64,000 nt of DNA from Lineus longissimus. Lineage: Eukaryota > Nemertea > Pilidiophora > Heteronemertea > Lineidae. The stretch's first letter is position 1. Every line of letters starts with the position of its first letter. The notes under the pieces were generated by a model that had not been told where the DNA came from, did not search any database, and was given only the letters and a program-made list of their open reading frames with translations. Below, piece by piece: positions 37,401-48,267 of this stretch. The stretch is from NCBI RefSeq assembly GCF_910592395.1, contig NC_088322.1:8799431-8863430 (forward strand). Direction: 5' to 3'. Made by a program: the position numbers and the translations under genes.

Positions 37401-37815
37401 TTTGGAAATGATTGGGAAAAGACACTTAGCCATGTTAGCTGAAATACATTTTCAAAACTGGTTGACCTTTAGTTGCCCTTGTTTTATTCTAGAAAACGCC
37501 CCCCCCCCCGCCCCCGCTCGCCCCAATCTTTTATGGACAAATCATCGAATATGGAGAAACGTTTACCGTACTTACTTGTGCATTGGAGTGCACAACAATT
37601 TTGCATGTTGAATTGTCGAAGTCCTCCAGGAACTTGTCACCCCAGATTTCACATTCGCTGCCATCTGGCCGAACTGCATCTAATACTACTTCACAGGTAA
37701 TCTGGAACTCGCGCTTAACTGCCTCCACCAGTTCCTTGAATGTTCCATTAGCTAAGACGATCTCTTTCCCTCGTCTCTCAAACTCGACGCTATACGTCTT
37801 CCCCTGATCAGACAT
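34475..37815 (-). CDS. CIDE-N-like/coiled-coil protein, paralogue 1
   Basis: Three coding exons on the minus strand: 37815-37576, 36912-35831 and 34769-34475 (phases 0 and 2), 538 residues, stop TAA. A ttttatag acceptor abuts the ATG, so a non-coding 5' exon exists upstream. Residues about 8-78 look like a ubiquitin-fold CIDE-N or PB1 domain: TYSVEFERRGKEI, a helix, then VVLDAVRPDG and FLEDFDN. The rest is helical: a bundle to about residue 190, a charged coiled coil at about 190-293, a short aromatic insert (about 296-308, YGFWCIRYAF), a second coiled coil at about 328-400, and a conserved block through the exon 2/3 junction (LLRSRAFKRQGIIYMAR, then CVAIRDIS). The C-terminal tail is variable. 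There is no signal peptide or membrane anchor, so it is probably cytosolic. I do not recognise the family. Paralogue 2 lies 2.7 kb upstream in gene order, in the same orientation. Confidence 0.85.
37290..37333. repeat. Perfect 13-bp inverted repeat (hairpin)
   Basis: GCAGAGTCTTTCA (37290-37302) and TGAAAGACTCTGC (37321-37333) flank an 18-base A/T-rich loop. It lies in intron 1 of paralogue 1 and is related to the palindrome at 7336-7371. Confidence 0.8.
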
Positions 37816-38529
37816 CTATAAAAGATAATTTTAAAAATATGTTATGAATGTATCTTATCGTCATAATGCAAGGCTGGTCGACTAACTGATTAAATAATTA
37901 TGGCAGGTCAAAAGCAGCAATGGTTTTCTATTGTAACATTTCGCATTTTGAAAAATAGCTAGATGAAGAGATGGCTTGCGTTGATATAGGCGTACCGACG
38001 GCTATGTTCAGATGAGCGTAGGCACTATCAATTTTGCCATGACGACTAATTCATTTTTTTTTCATTCAAATTATCATGGACATTGGTTCAAGTTGATAGT
38101 AAAAATTGACAAAATAACACAAATTATTTAATACATGTATCCTACCATGATCTTTTAATAGTATACGGTACGTTGTGAAGGTCATTTTAAAATGGCCATG
38201 ACTATCAAAGAAACGGGAGGGAATTATCCTCGTTAAAATGATATGCGAAGATAATTTTTCCCGTAAAAACCAACACTGACGTTTTGTTGCTTTCATGATA
38301 TGTCGTCTTCATGATCATCATGGTATTTTCGTCGTGTTTCTGACGGCTCAAACATTGCCATAGCTGAAGTTTTATATAAATAACGCGAATTTGCTGAAAA
38401 CTTGGCATTTTGGCCGATAGGACATGTATTGGTACATGTACATGTATATCAGTCCACACACTAGCGTTGTTGGCGTTCTTCAAATATAAGGTCAATTTAA
38501 AAAGGATTAATGAACAAACGGAGTAGGAT

Positions 38530-38634
38530 TCAGGGGCGTAGCTTGCTTTTTAATCACGGTCAAAAACACATTTTATAGTGATCGGGGAGATCTCCCTCAC
38601 CTGCCCCCCCCCCCCCCCCCGCTAGATACGCGTA
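38530..38634. repeat. Interspersed repeat family 4 (GGCGTAGC ends)
   Basis: It starts AGGGGCGTAGCTTGC and ends with a C run then GCTAGATACGC, a degraded inverted copy of the start. Its internal TCACGGTCAAAAACACA is the complement of a stretch near 46338-46354, in a second copy at 46289-46380. Confidence 0.6.
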
Positions 38635-39195
38635 TGCCTTTGATCGAAAGGAGAGCATATCGAGAAGTAGAAAATCTTAGTGACTACATACTTACATTTA
38701 GGTGTTCTTTCTAAATGACCCTGACATGTAAGATGATGATTATGTTGTCTGTTCAGCATCTGCGTTGGCTTGTCTGGTCTGGTTACCACCCTTTCTGAAA
38801 TGTCCAACGATCAAATGCAGTAGAGTAAGTATTGTTGACCAACAGCGCGACAGTGTTCAAAATATTCCGCCTCCCGAGACATAAACAGTAGGCCCTAACC
38901 ATACCTCGGAAAGAAACGAAAATTGGCCATTCCAACTTTTGCTTCGATGGCGCAGTTGGGAATTTCCATTCCCATATTGTCATGGGGAATCCCTTTCTGT
39001 GAAACCAGTACACAGTATGCATTGCAATATCGCGTTCTGCGGACGAGGTTGGCGATCATCAGCCCATCCATCATGTGGGTCACCATAATAGAATTTTGCA
39101 TATTCAGTGTTTGATTGGCCAGTGGGTCTTTGATTACCCCGTCCGAATCGAATAAGCAAGTTGAGACCAGCGTTTTCTTACCTCTATAATGAGAA

Positions 39196-39398
39196 CAACC
39201 TCTCTATTAAATTAAGGACACTAGTTTTGGTCCCAAATTGAATTGGCTGTTTCCATTCAATCACAGCTCTTGTCAGTATCGATGATAGAGTGGTTCTACT
39301 ACACATTTTACAAGTCAGAGATAAAGGCCTATATAATGACATAGATCATCTCCATTGAGGACACCGCTTGTCAGTCCAGAGAATGGTTCTACCGCACT
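39196..39398. repeat. Interspersed repeat family 1 copy
   Basis: AACCTCTCTATTAA, AAGGACACTAGTTTTGG and TTCCATTCAATCA are shared with the copy at 58021-58182. A second fragment follows at about 39352-39398. Confidence 0.65.
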
Positions 39399-40489
39399 TA
39401 CATTAGGTAATGCCAATAACTGTAGCAGAGTGTGCCTTCGATGTCTATGAATAACTTGTTTGGCTTTCTAAACATGGGGACTCGCGACCGCCGTCAGATC
39501 TACCTAATGATTGTATGTACACAACAGCCATTACAGGCAAAATCAACTTCTCAAATTTAGAGGGTCGAGGGCGAAAATTAAATCCCATGAAGAACTCCCA
39601 CTCGATAATTCCCACTAGAGAATTCCCAGAGGGAAGCGGACAACGTTGCATGTGTGGATCGAGACAATGCTTTAGATAACGCTGGCCTATATTCCAGGTG
39701 GCCCAGATACCAGGAAATTGATCTGCGCCGTACAGCTACCGCAGATGCTCTGGCAAAGTCAACAGCATAATGTACGTCCACTCCCACCAGCCATATTCAC
39801 AGGTTGCAGCTTGGGGGGGGGGGGGGGGGTCTTTAACAGTAGAGGCGCCAGGGATGACGGAGACATTCCCTGTGGTCTATGCAATAGTCATGACAAATAG
39901 GGAAATGAAAGGAGAACTGCCGGTTTAAAAAACACGCAAGACAATTGTTTATTACATGTATAGTCAATAGCGCATTATGTGATAGGGAAATCACCTTTGG
40001 CAATTTATAAGTCGTGCCAATTCTTGATATACAAACATTTAAATGGTCAGAATATGGGATAGACATTGGCTCGAGGATACATGCAAATGTACAACATCAT
40101 GAACATGCCATAGACTACACAGAACACTCTTTAGAAAAGGTTTAAGAGCTTCTGTAAAACTTTATAAATTTTTTTTGGCCAACACAATTATGTACCTCGT
40201 AGACGTGTTTTGGTAATGAGTATGAAAAACCCCAACTGGCATGACTGGTGTTTGTCATTGTGCAAAACCTCCGACTAAGGTTGTTTACTTCGCTGAAAAA
40301 CCTCTACGGGGTTCAAATTTGTGTTGACTATTGCCCAGTTACTGAATAGAGTTATTTTACACGAGTGCTGCCCCCAGACAGGACAAAGCAGAAAATTCAA
40401 ACGGGTTCAAACACCGTCTTCACACAGTTATCTTTCTGGAGTTACTCAGAGTGCTTCCCAGGCAGACGTAATGACACTCCAAACACTTT

Positions 40490-43180
40490 TTAATAGAGTT
40501 CTTTTACAAGAGTGTTACCTAAACTCTCATCTGTAACCTCCACAGAAGCAGGCACAGATGGAACCGGACCAGATGCAGATACATGTGTAACCTCAACTGA
40601 TGTAGACAGTTCAAACTGCAGCCAATTGCCGGATGGCTGCTGAAACGAGTTGCGAATCTCTCTTTCCTCGGGCGTTACTGAAAGCTCGGTTTCCGTAACT
40701 CTTGGGGCTGGAGTCGGATTGACTGTTGTGAGAGGGGCCTCAAGCCTACTGACGAACTCCTTATTCTCCAGAATCGTCTTTGCCTCTTCTTTGCTTGGCA
40801 TTTCACGCAAGAATTCCTCCATGTCGTTTTTGACTGCACTCATCCCCTTGCCACAGTGGATAGAGATATCTCGTATGGCTACGCACCTAAGGAAAATGAC
40901 AGGATTATTATGTATGGCCTTACATGTACGTATCTATCAAAAAGGAAGACAAATTATAAATATTCATCGCATATGGTCATGCACCTCTGAAGAAAACAAA
41001 CCGCACCTGTGATGTCAGTGTTTCTGCCAGAAATAAATTCAAGGGGGGGCAAAACCATAATTTTGCAGAAAATCCTGGTCAAAACAACAAATTTTGCCTG
41101 TTTTTGGACAATTTAGGGGGGGCAACTGCCCCCCTTGCCCCCCCTCTGGAGGAAACCCTGGATGTTAATAAAGCGGAATGATTAGTCCACATAGCGTATG
41201 GCCATTTCATTGATGAAATCCTTGCATTTGGCCAGATCAATTCGCGTATATGTCGACGCACCGTTGATCGTCTTAGATCGGTGAATCGTTATGTCATTTT
41301 GTCTCTCATCTCGGGGTTCTGTGAATTCAGGTCTAGCCCATACACGGTCTATTGTCGATAAACGAAGCCCGCTTGAAGCGACAAGGGCAAACATGACCAA
41401 ACCTTTTTTGTTTTAGCCTAAATTCCCATTTTCTACAGTCAAATCAAAGGGTCATCAGGGCAAGTCCTGACCGACTCCCAGGAAAAACGTCCTCCAAGTG
41501 GTCGATAGAACTGTACAGGGGCAAAATAAACGTAAAAATAATGTAGCATAATAATCATAATCACTTACCTTGCCATGTAGATGATCCCTTGTCGCTTGAA
41601 GGCCCTCGATCGCAGCAGCTTCTTGATGACCTGGTTATCGGACTTCCTCAAGCACTCAATGAAAGGCTCGTTGTCAGTAAGCTGCGCGATGGCCATCTCC
41701 ATCTTGGTCCAAAACGAGTGCATGGACTGCATGGTCAGGTGGGCGTTTTTAATAGCTTTGAGTCCCCTTTCAAGATAACCACCTTGTTTGGCAAGCTTAC
41801 TTCCTCTTTTCTCCGCCTCTTGTAGCGCTTTTTTTAGCTGGCGCTCCTCCTCTGCAGCCACTTTTCTATCATGAGTAGCTTGGTAAGAACTTCGCTCTGC
41901 CTGAACTTTACATTTCCAACTATCAGCCCATTTTCCATAACCTGTATCGTTAGGAGGCGTTTCACCGTTCGAAAACCAGTAACGCAGATTCCAAAAGCCT
42001 CGTATTACAAAGTTCACTTCGTCATTCAAGGTTCTGTATTTTTCGTTAGCTTTCTTGGCTTTCTCAATCACCTCTTCAGTATGAGCGTGCATCTCTTTTA
42101 CGACCTCCAATTGGCCTTTGGTGGTCTCAATGTGCCTGCCTTGTCTTTCAACTTGTTCATTCTCATCAACCCATTTTGTTGATGTCCCTTCCAGCAGTTT
42201 TTCTGTCTTTACCATCTGGTCTTCTAAGTCCTTGACAATTTCAGCAGACTTGTCTTTCATCAGCGAGGCTTTTTTCACAAGACAGACGAGGTTTATGACG
42301 GCTTGCGCCTCAAGACGGTCTAGGCAGTGCGCAAAAACTGTCCTGAACGTATCCAAAATATCTCGGCAGGTACACACGAACAGGTCCAGCGTGATAGCGC
42401 ATTTATCTGACAATGGTTTCAGCCCAGATCGACCGAGCCTGTCAATTTCGACCGCAAGGCGACAATTTCCGGAGGCCAGAAGATGTAGATGGGTCAGTCG
42501 AACACAGCTGACGAACATCATCAGGTTCCTGACGAAGTTCGGGACGTTGAATTCTGGTATGACCACTTCTTTGGCGATTGCAACGAGGACGGTATCTGAT
42601 AGCGGAATGCTGTCGAGACGGTATTCCTTGGCACCAAATGATATGGCGCAAGGATTCTGAAATGACATGAACATAGCAAGTTTAGTTCAATGTTAAGGGG
42701 AACGGTTTCACGCGGTGACATTCAATTTGATTTTCGCGTCACTCGTAAAGATCATTTTAAATAATTGTAAGAGGACTTGGGGGAATATTTTAAAAATTTG
42801 TCGATAAGATACGCTTTCATACCCTACTTTGTATTTCGTCGTTCGTTACTCCTCGTTGGGGCTGCCAAGAAATCATTTTCACGTGCGCCACGCGTTGACA
42901 AAACGGAAGAAAATGTGATTCTCGCCTTAGCAAAATCATTTACCTGTGGATTTGAATACACAACAATCGTGCTTGCTTTGTTGTCGACGTCCTCAAGGAA
43001 CCTGTCTCCCCATATTTCTATTTCGTTGCCATCATTTGTAACTGCCTCCAAAACTACATCTCCCGTTATCGCGAACTCTTGTTTGATGGCTGCAACAAGT
43101 TCACTGAAGACCCTTCTAGAAGAGATCTCCTTCCCACGCCGCTCAAACTCCACACTATACGTTACACCTTGATCAGACAT
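40490..43180 (-). CDS. CIDE-N-like/coiled-coil protein, paralogue 2
   Basis: Three coding exons on the minus strand: 43180-42944, 42656-41569 and 40886-40490 (phases 0 and 2, identical to paralogue 1), 573 residues. A cttccag acceptor abuts the ATG, again implying a non-coding first exon. The layout matches paralogue 1: ubiquitin-fold domain (TYSVEFERRGKEI, VVLEAV, FLEDVDN), helical bundle, coiled coil, aromatic insert (VIRGFWNLRYWF), second coiled coil, and the conserved junction block. The C-terminal tail is longer and rich in Thr, Ser, Pro and Val. The middle has diverged considerably, while the last 130 coding bases of exon 2 are almost identical. Function is unknown. By fold analogy it could be a CIDE-N or PB1 scaffold or a cell-death related protein; that is inference. 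Intron 2 contains a hAT-like repeat and a 70-codon minus-strand frame. Confidence 0.85.
41018..41160. mobile_element. Short hAT-like MITE in paralogue 2 intron 2
   Basis: It runs from CAGTGTTTCTGCCAG to CTCTGGAGGAAACCCTG with G and C runs just inside both ends; the ends are imperfect inverted repeats. CAGTG/CAGGG-type termini are typical of hAT elements. Flanks share GATGT (left 41013-41017, right from 41161), shorter than the usual 8-bp duplication. Confidence 0.6.
41182..41394 (-). CDS. Unassigned 70-codon open frame in paralogue 2 intron 2
   Basis: On the minus strand an ATG-started frame encodes MFALVASSGLRLSTIDRVWA, then a charged segment ending INEMAIRYVD. Composition is protein-like. 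No good acceptor precedes it, and the phase of the nearest AG (1) does not match the donor of paralogue 2 exon 2 (phase 2). It could be an exon of a nested gene, an unrecognised alternative exon or a relic. I do not recognise it. Confidence 0.25.
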   Translation of the reverse strand: MFALVASSGLRLSTIDRVWARPEFTEPRDERQNDITIHRSKTINGASTYTRIDLAKCKDFINEMAIRYVD

Positions 43181-44546
43181 CTGGAAGCCAAAAAAATTAA
43201 GAACTCGGCTATCTGAGTGCGGTCTTTTACGATGGCTTGGAAATACCATGCATCAAAACTTTCTCGTTTATATATATATATATATATTTTCATTCAGCTT
43301 TCTCGTTTTTCGTTTTAGTCGGGAAAACGGAACTAAAAGTTCAAAAACCTTTAAAAATCTGCAGAAGTAAAATAGTGTATCTTTTTCATGCGATTCAATT
43401 CATGAAATTTATTTAACCTCATTTCCGTGTAAACAATGTACAGATAGTCGCCCTGATTTCGAGGTAATTGAAGTGGTCTGTATTCGAAAGACCTGGAAGT
43501 TGAACCGGGAAGTTGATTATGCCTATATAATACCCGACCGTATGTATGCCAGTGCTAAATGTAGGTTGTGACATTGTCGAACACTGCGAATCTGCATCCG
43601 AGCAAATCGTAATAAATAGATTGATGCAATATGTTTTCAACACAACAAGCAACGCTCCTAAAATTTATTAGTGAAAACGACTAATATTGTAGTTTTTAGT
43701 ACCAACTGAGATATTCTTTCAAAAAGTAATGAAACTAACCATTAATTAGTTGTTCCGGTTGAAAAAAGGAATAAAATTATCAACTTAAAATGGTGAAGAA
43801 TTAGGCTATTACTATTTCGATAGTTCAAATAGCTGAATTCACAGCGGTGCAGTAGGAACCACCAGAGTATAAAAAAAAACTAAACTTGCCATTTTACTAA
43901 GTAATTTTAAGAGTGAATGGTCATGATGAGGTACTTTATCATTTTTACAGCCCACCAAAGACTTCCGGGGAAAAACCAGCGAAAAGTAAATTTAAAGGAA
44001 GGGGGGGGGTATTGCCATAAAAAATAACTAAAAGTCTCGCAGTGTTGTTTCCATTTCCCAGCTCTTTCCGATCGTGCCTTTGTAAACACTAACAATTGGC
44101 AGTGGACGCAGCAAAAGTCACCAGTTAGGCTACTTGGCCGCGGTTAATCTGAGGATATGGGAACATTGCGATGAAAACGTGTAAGAACGAAAATTGGCAC
44201 TGGGATGATGTAGGGGAACAGCTCGGAGATAGAGAAATACACCTCGGGCCTGCCACTGAATCGTGAACGAAAAATAAGACAGTGCCATGCCGTAATGATA
44301 ATACATAGTACATGTATATAGGCCTACAACGGTGCCTTGAAATAACACCAAGAAATAATCGGGACTGCCTTTTAGACTAGAGCCAGACATTTCAAGCCCC
44401 TGACTCTGTGTATTTAAAATATGCAGTCGGGGGCTTGAATTTCGGTTTTGCTGGTATCGCATGATATCGGAATCTAAAGAAAACAAAAATAATGAGTTGC
44501 CCGGTTGTTCAAAATGCGTTTTGTCATTGACGCTGGTAACTTCATT

Positions 44547-44693
44547 GGCGATAAGTCTGTCCTTAATAGAGAGAAGTGTCCTGATCAGAGAGGTAAAACT
44601 TAATGAAAACGACCACTTTGCGACCAAAACTAGTGTCCTTTATAGAGAGGATGTCTTAATAGAGAGATGTCCACTAGGGGAGGTTCCACTCTA
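44547..44693. repeat. Interspersed repeat family 1 copy
   Basis: CTGTCCTTAATAGAGAG, ACCAAAACTAGTGTCC and GGGGAGGTTCCAC are shared with the other family 1 copies. Confidence 0.65.
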
Positions 44694-44737
44694 CTTGATA
44701 TGGCGATATCTCCTTTAGTTGCAAGTTAACGCCAGTG

Positions 44738-45547
44738 TTTAAAAAAAGGCTTGTTTTGATCAAGCAGGCCCTGACATCAATAAAGAACATATAGAGATTC
44801 AGAGCCCAAATCCCTTAAAGTGAACAAAGATGGAAAAAATGTCAGTCTTACCTCACTTGGATGACACCCTATGCTTGTGTTACGTTTTACTTCGATCCAC
44901 GTTCTCGATAACTCTCTCTCTCTCTCGCAGGCAAAATAATGTTTTGGGTTATCTCGTTAACGTTTCAACATGGAATGAAAATTGAGTTGGCCAATGAAAA
45001 CAATCCCAGCCACAGAGCACTTGACTGGAGAATTTTATCTGGGGAAACCCGGCCATCTTCATGACATTGTGTTTTTTTCCATTTTCATATATACATGTAC
45101 AAAAATGTATATAATATTCATGATAGAGAGGTGTCAACAAGGGGAGGTGCCACTCTACTTGTAACTAAAGGAGATAACGCCATATCAAGCTAGCGTTTAA
45201 AAAAAACCTGTTTTGATCAAGCAGGCCCTGACATCAATAAAGAACATATACAGATTCAGAGCCCAAATCCCTTAAAGTGAACAAAGATGGAAAAAATGTC
45301 AGTCTTACCTCACTTGGATGACACCCTATGCTTGTGTTACGTTTTACTTCGATCCACGTTCTCGATAACTCTCTCTCTCTCGCAGGCAAAATAATGTTTT
45401 GGGTTATCTCGTTAACCTTTCAACATGGAATGAAAAATGAGTTGGCCAATGAAAACAATCCCAGCCACAGAGCACTTGACTGGAGAATTTTATCTGGGGA
45501 AACCCGGCCATTTTCATGTGTTTTTTTCCATTTTCATATACACATGT
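44738..45547. repeat. 457-bp tandem duplication
   Basis: The segment from GTTTTGATCAAGCAGGCCC (44753 and 45210) through TCACTTGGATGACACCC, the CT-rich tract and ACCCGGCCAT is present twice, at 44738-45194 and 45195-45547, with few differences. The short stretch preceding each copy (44695-44725 and 45159-45189) is in opposite orientation. Confidence 0.85.
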
Positions 45548-45632
45548 AATTGCAAGTAACATTGAATTGGCATTTCTTCAGTATGGGCCGTGAAAACCGC
45601 AAAAAAGCGGTCGTGCCTCAAATAGACGTCTT

Positions 45633-45798
45633 CACATGTTTTTGTGAAAGAGGACGTCGGAGAACGCGGTCGTATAAAAAAACAGACGTTGGGTGGCGCT
45701 CGCGCAAACTTCCCTCACATGTTTTTGTGAAAGAGGACGTCGAAGAACGCGGTCGTATAAAAAAACAGACGTTGGGTGGCGGTCGAGACGGGTCATCC
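45633..45798. repeat. 83-bp tandem duplication
   Basis: Two copies of CACATGTTTTTGTGAAAGAG through GACGTTGGGTGGC lie end to end. The 130-codon frame across it (45550-45942) reads basic low-complexity sequence and is probably not a gene. Confidence 0.8.
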
Positions 45799-46288
45799 TA
45801 TTTAGCGTCCAGTTGCGACCAGTGGCGTCCAACGCGAAATAATAGGGTGTATATGGTTAAAAATGTTTTCAAGCTCCTAAAACACTTTCAATATACAAGA
45901 CTTAGAAGTTTGGTGGAGTTTGCAAACCTAGTTTTTGAATAATTATCACCAGAAAACGATCTTAGTATGCGTCCAGCAAAAGTACTGGACGCCATGTTTG
46001 TTTTAGCTGCCGTTCCTTGGGTTTATAGAAAAACCGAATCGGGATCTGGCATCAGGTTGGCATACTCTAGGCCTCCTTAACACTGGTAGCGCTCCTTAGT
46101 CAAGAAATGGCCATTTCGGACAAAAATTTAACAAGGTTTACGAGCCCCATTAACATTTGAGTTGTTTAGATGGGCCATTACTTCTAGGCCTTTTGCCAGC
46201 CCATCAGGTCATCTGTGGGTAGGCATTTTATTTATGGGGGAGTGGGAGGGGGGGGGGGGGGCAACTCGCATAGGAGACATACACATGC

Positions 46289-46380
46289 AGAGGCGTAGCT
46301 AGCGGGGGGGGGGCAAGAATCAAAGTTATCCAAAAAGTGTGTTTTTGACCGTGATTTTGCCCGGACATTCAATAAGTGTC
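46289..46380. repeat. Interspersed repeat family 4 copy
   Basis: It starts AGAGGCGTAGCTAGC followed by a G run, and contains TGTGTTTTTGACCGTGA, complementary to the copy at 38530-38634. Confidence 0.55.
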
Positions 46381-46670
46381 ATCCATCGCTTCCCCCGAGA
46401 GTCCTGTGAATAATTAAATACTTCACAAGAACAGAATGTAACCTGATGGAAACCTCGATGCAGCTTTCACGGGTGTCTATAGGCCAAAAGCGGCAAAGGC
46501 AAATCAACGTATAATGAAGTAATAATGCGAACATAATTTTAGTGTAATTTATCCTCCGAAATAGGGTATCATTGTTTACTGGAAACAGGTGGACTCCTAT
46601 TTGAAAGGGTCGATCATCGCTGCATGAGACGCTGAGTCCCTTTGAATGGGTAGGCCGTTCGTAAATACTG

Positions 46671-46862
46671 GTGGTCCAGGAACTAGGAATGCAGTTTAAC
46701 ACAATGCCGTGTAAAGTTATGAGACATAAGAATTGCCGAAACTATCTATCTGTATATCTGTCTACACAACGGCAGTACTAAGATTTATACTTTGTACGTA
46801 GGGCAATTTATGCTTTTGGAACTTTTCAAATTCAATTTCAATCTCACGAATTGGCGCCTTTA
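46671..46862. repeat. Interspersed repeat family 3 copy
   Basis: GTGGTCCAGGAA, GAATGCAGTTTAACACAATG, GTATATCTGTCTACAC and CTTTTCAAATTC appear in the same order as in copies at 58661-58830, 59607-59822 and 61646-61812. Confidence 0.7.
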
Positions 46863-47244
46863 AATTTTCTTTTGACATGACAGTAATGTTGAATGTTGGC
46901 TTGAGTCAATTGGACCTCTGAATGACAACATTTCGACAATTACATAACCGTGGCGGTGACCGAAGTAATCCGCCTCAGTCTACAGACTTGACATATAGAC
47001 AGATATAACAACCAGTCTGCTGGTCACAACCGCCAGAAGACAGTGATCGGAAAGACAATATTTCGTCATGTAGGCCTAACAGTGGTGTCGTCTGCGTGGA
47101 AGGTGCTCTACTAAACGGCGGATAGCCAGCTTACAGAGACTGTTTTAACCTGATGAAGCCTCAAATGAAGCGCATCATTAAGTTGCATTACTGCCTGTTG
47201 AATAATTTGAAAATATTTTCCAATGTCATGTTATGAGAACGAAC

Positions 47245-47275
47245 GAACGAATGAATGAATGAATGAATGAATGAA
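47245..47275. repeat. (GAAC)n/(GAAT)n microsatellite
   Basis: About three GAAC units pass directly into about five GAAT units. Confidence 0.9.
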
Positions 47276-48196
47276 TTAACTCCGACTCCGATTAGGTTTG
47301 AGAGGATTAGAAAGTAACATATTCACATAGTACGGTTGTGTTAAAAGAGGAGGAAAACAGCACCAGCTTAAAAAATATTTCAATTTTTTTTAAACAAAAT
47401 AGAGAGACTTCCTTTAATTTCTTTTCCGAGGTTTGACACAAAGCATCATGATTAGGAGGTGGCAAAAATAGTGCCCTAAGTATGTAAATCTAGACAATGA
47501 AATGATTTATCTCCGATAGCATTGGATGTCTCGCCATCTAGCAGGATACTAACTAACTAATCGAAAGCACTTCGTTTGGCAATAACCGTTTGGCGATAAG
47601 CCAATCAAAAGTTGTGCAATTAATGAATCATACACTATCGCTGATATAATTATTTCTGGCCACGTCAATATCAAAGCGTGGAAGCCCCTGTATAAATGGG
47701 AACACTGATTATCATTTATATTTTTTCTTACATCGTCATCGCTATTGCAAAAATATTGAGACATTGCGAACTGGCACATTGTTAGCTTAGAATGTGGACA
47801 GGCGTACAGTGCTATATATACATGTCGGAAAACGAGTCCAGTTGTCATGTCACTTGTTACACTTGGTTTGTCAACACCACTCGAGCAAGTCTTTTGTATT
47901 AGCTATACATCGTCGGCATTGAAATGTGCACTTGCCCACCATAAACAAACTAATTTGGCGGTCATTGAACTGTTATCTATGTCTCTGTAATCACACTGAT
48001 GTATATAGCACTATACATCAGTTATACATCCGCGGTATAACAGTGTCTGCTTGCGATGCACGTTTCCATAGTTCTTTGCATACAGGTTTTGAGAGCGAAA
48101 AAATATATCATAAATCGCCTAACTTTGACCTTGCCTATCATTGAGAAATTCATGTCATCACCGCTTATCTGAATTCATGACCTCACGTCGGGTGAA

Positions 48197-48203
48197 TATA
48201 AAA
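48197..48203 (+). promoter_or_regulatory. TATA box of the beta-tubulin gene
   Basis: TATAAAA lies 71 bases before the start codon, a normal TATA distance for a 5' UTR of about 40 bases. No intron acceptor lies between them. Confidence 0.6.
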
Positions 48204-48267
48204 CAGGACCAGATGAACCGGTATACTAACTGTTGAAATATCGCCGGTCAGCGAGCATCAAGCCACC

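Larger units (their letters stand above)
37816..40489. other. Region between the two coiled-coil paralogues
   Basis: This should contain the 5' UTR exon and promoter of paralogue 1 and the 3' UTR of paralogue 2 (minus-strand AATAAA at 39948-39953). It holds family 4 repeat DNA at 38530-38634, a C run near 38605, a family 1 repeat at 39196-39398 and a G run near 39812. No other gene was recognised. Confidence 0.45.
43181..48190. other. Intergenic region between the coiled-coil pair and beta-tubulin
   Basis: No gene was supported. It holds a (TA)n tract at 43267-43289, G runs near 44000, 46250 and 46303, a family 1 repeat, a 457-bp tandem duplication, an 83-bp tandem duplication, family 4 and family 3 repeats and a (GAAT)n tract at about 47245-47275. 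The 165-codon minus frame at 44130-44627 overlaps a repeat and is not accepted. Confidence 0.5.

Noticed and set aside
44130-44627. 165-codon minus-strand open frame
   Set aside because: It runs through a family 1 interspersed repeat and lacks splice signals or recognisable motifs.
45550-45942. 130-codon open frame of basic composition
   Set aside because: It spans the 83-bp tandem duplication and reads as repeated low-complexity sequence.
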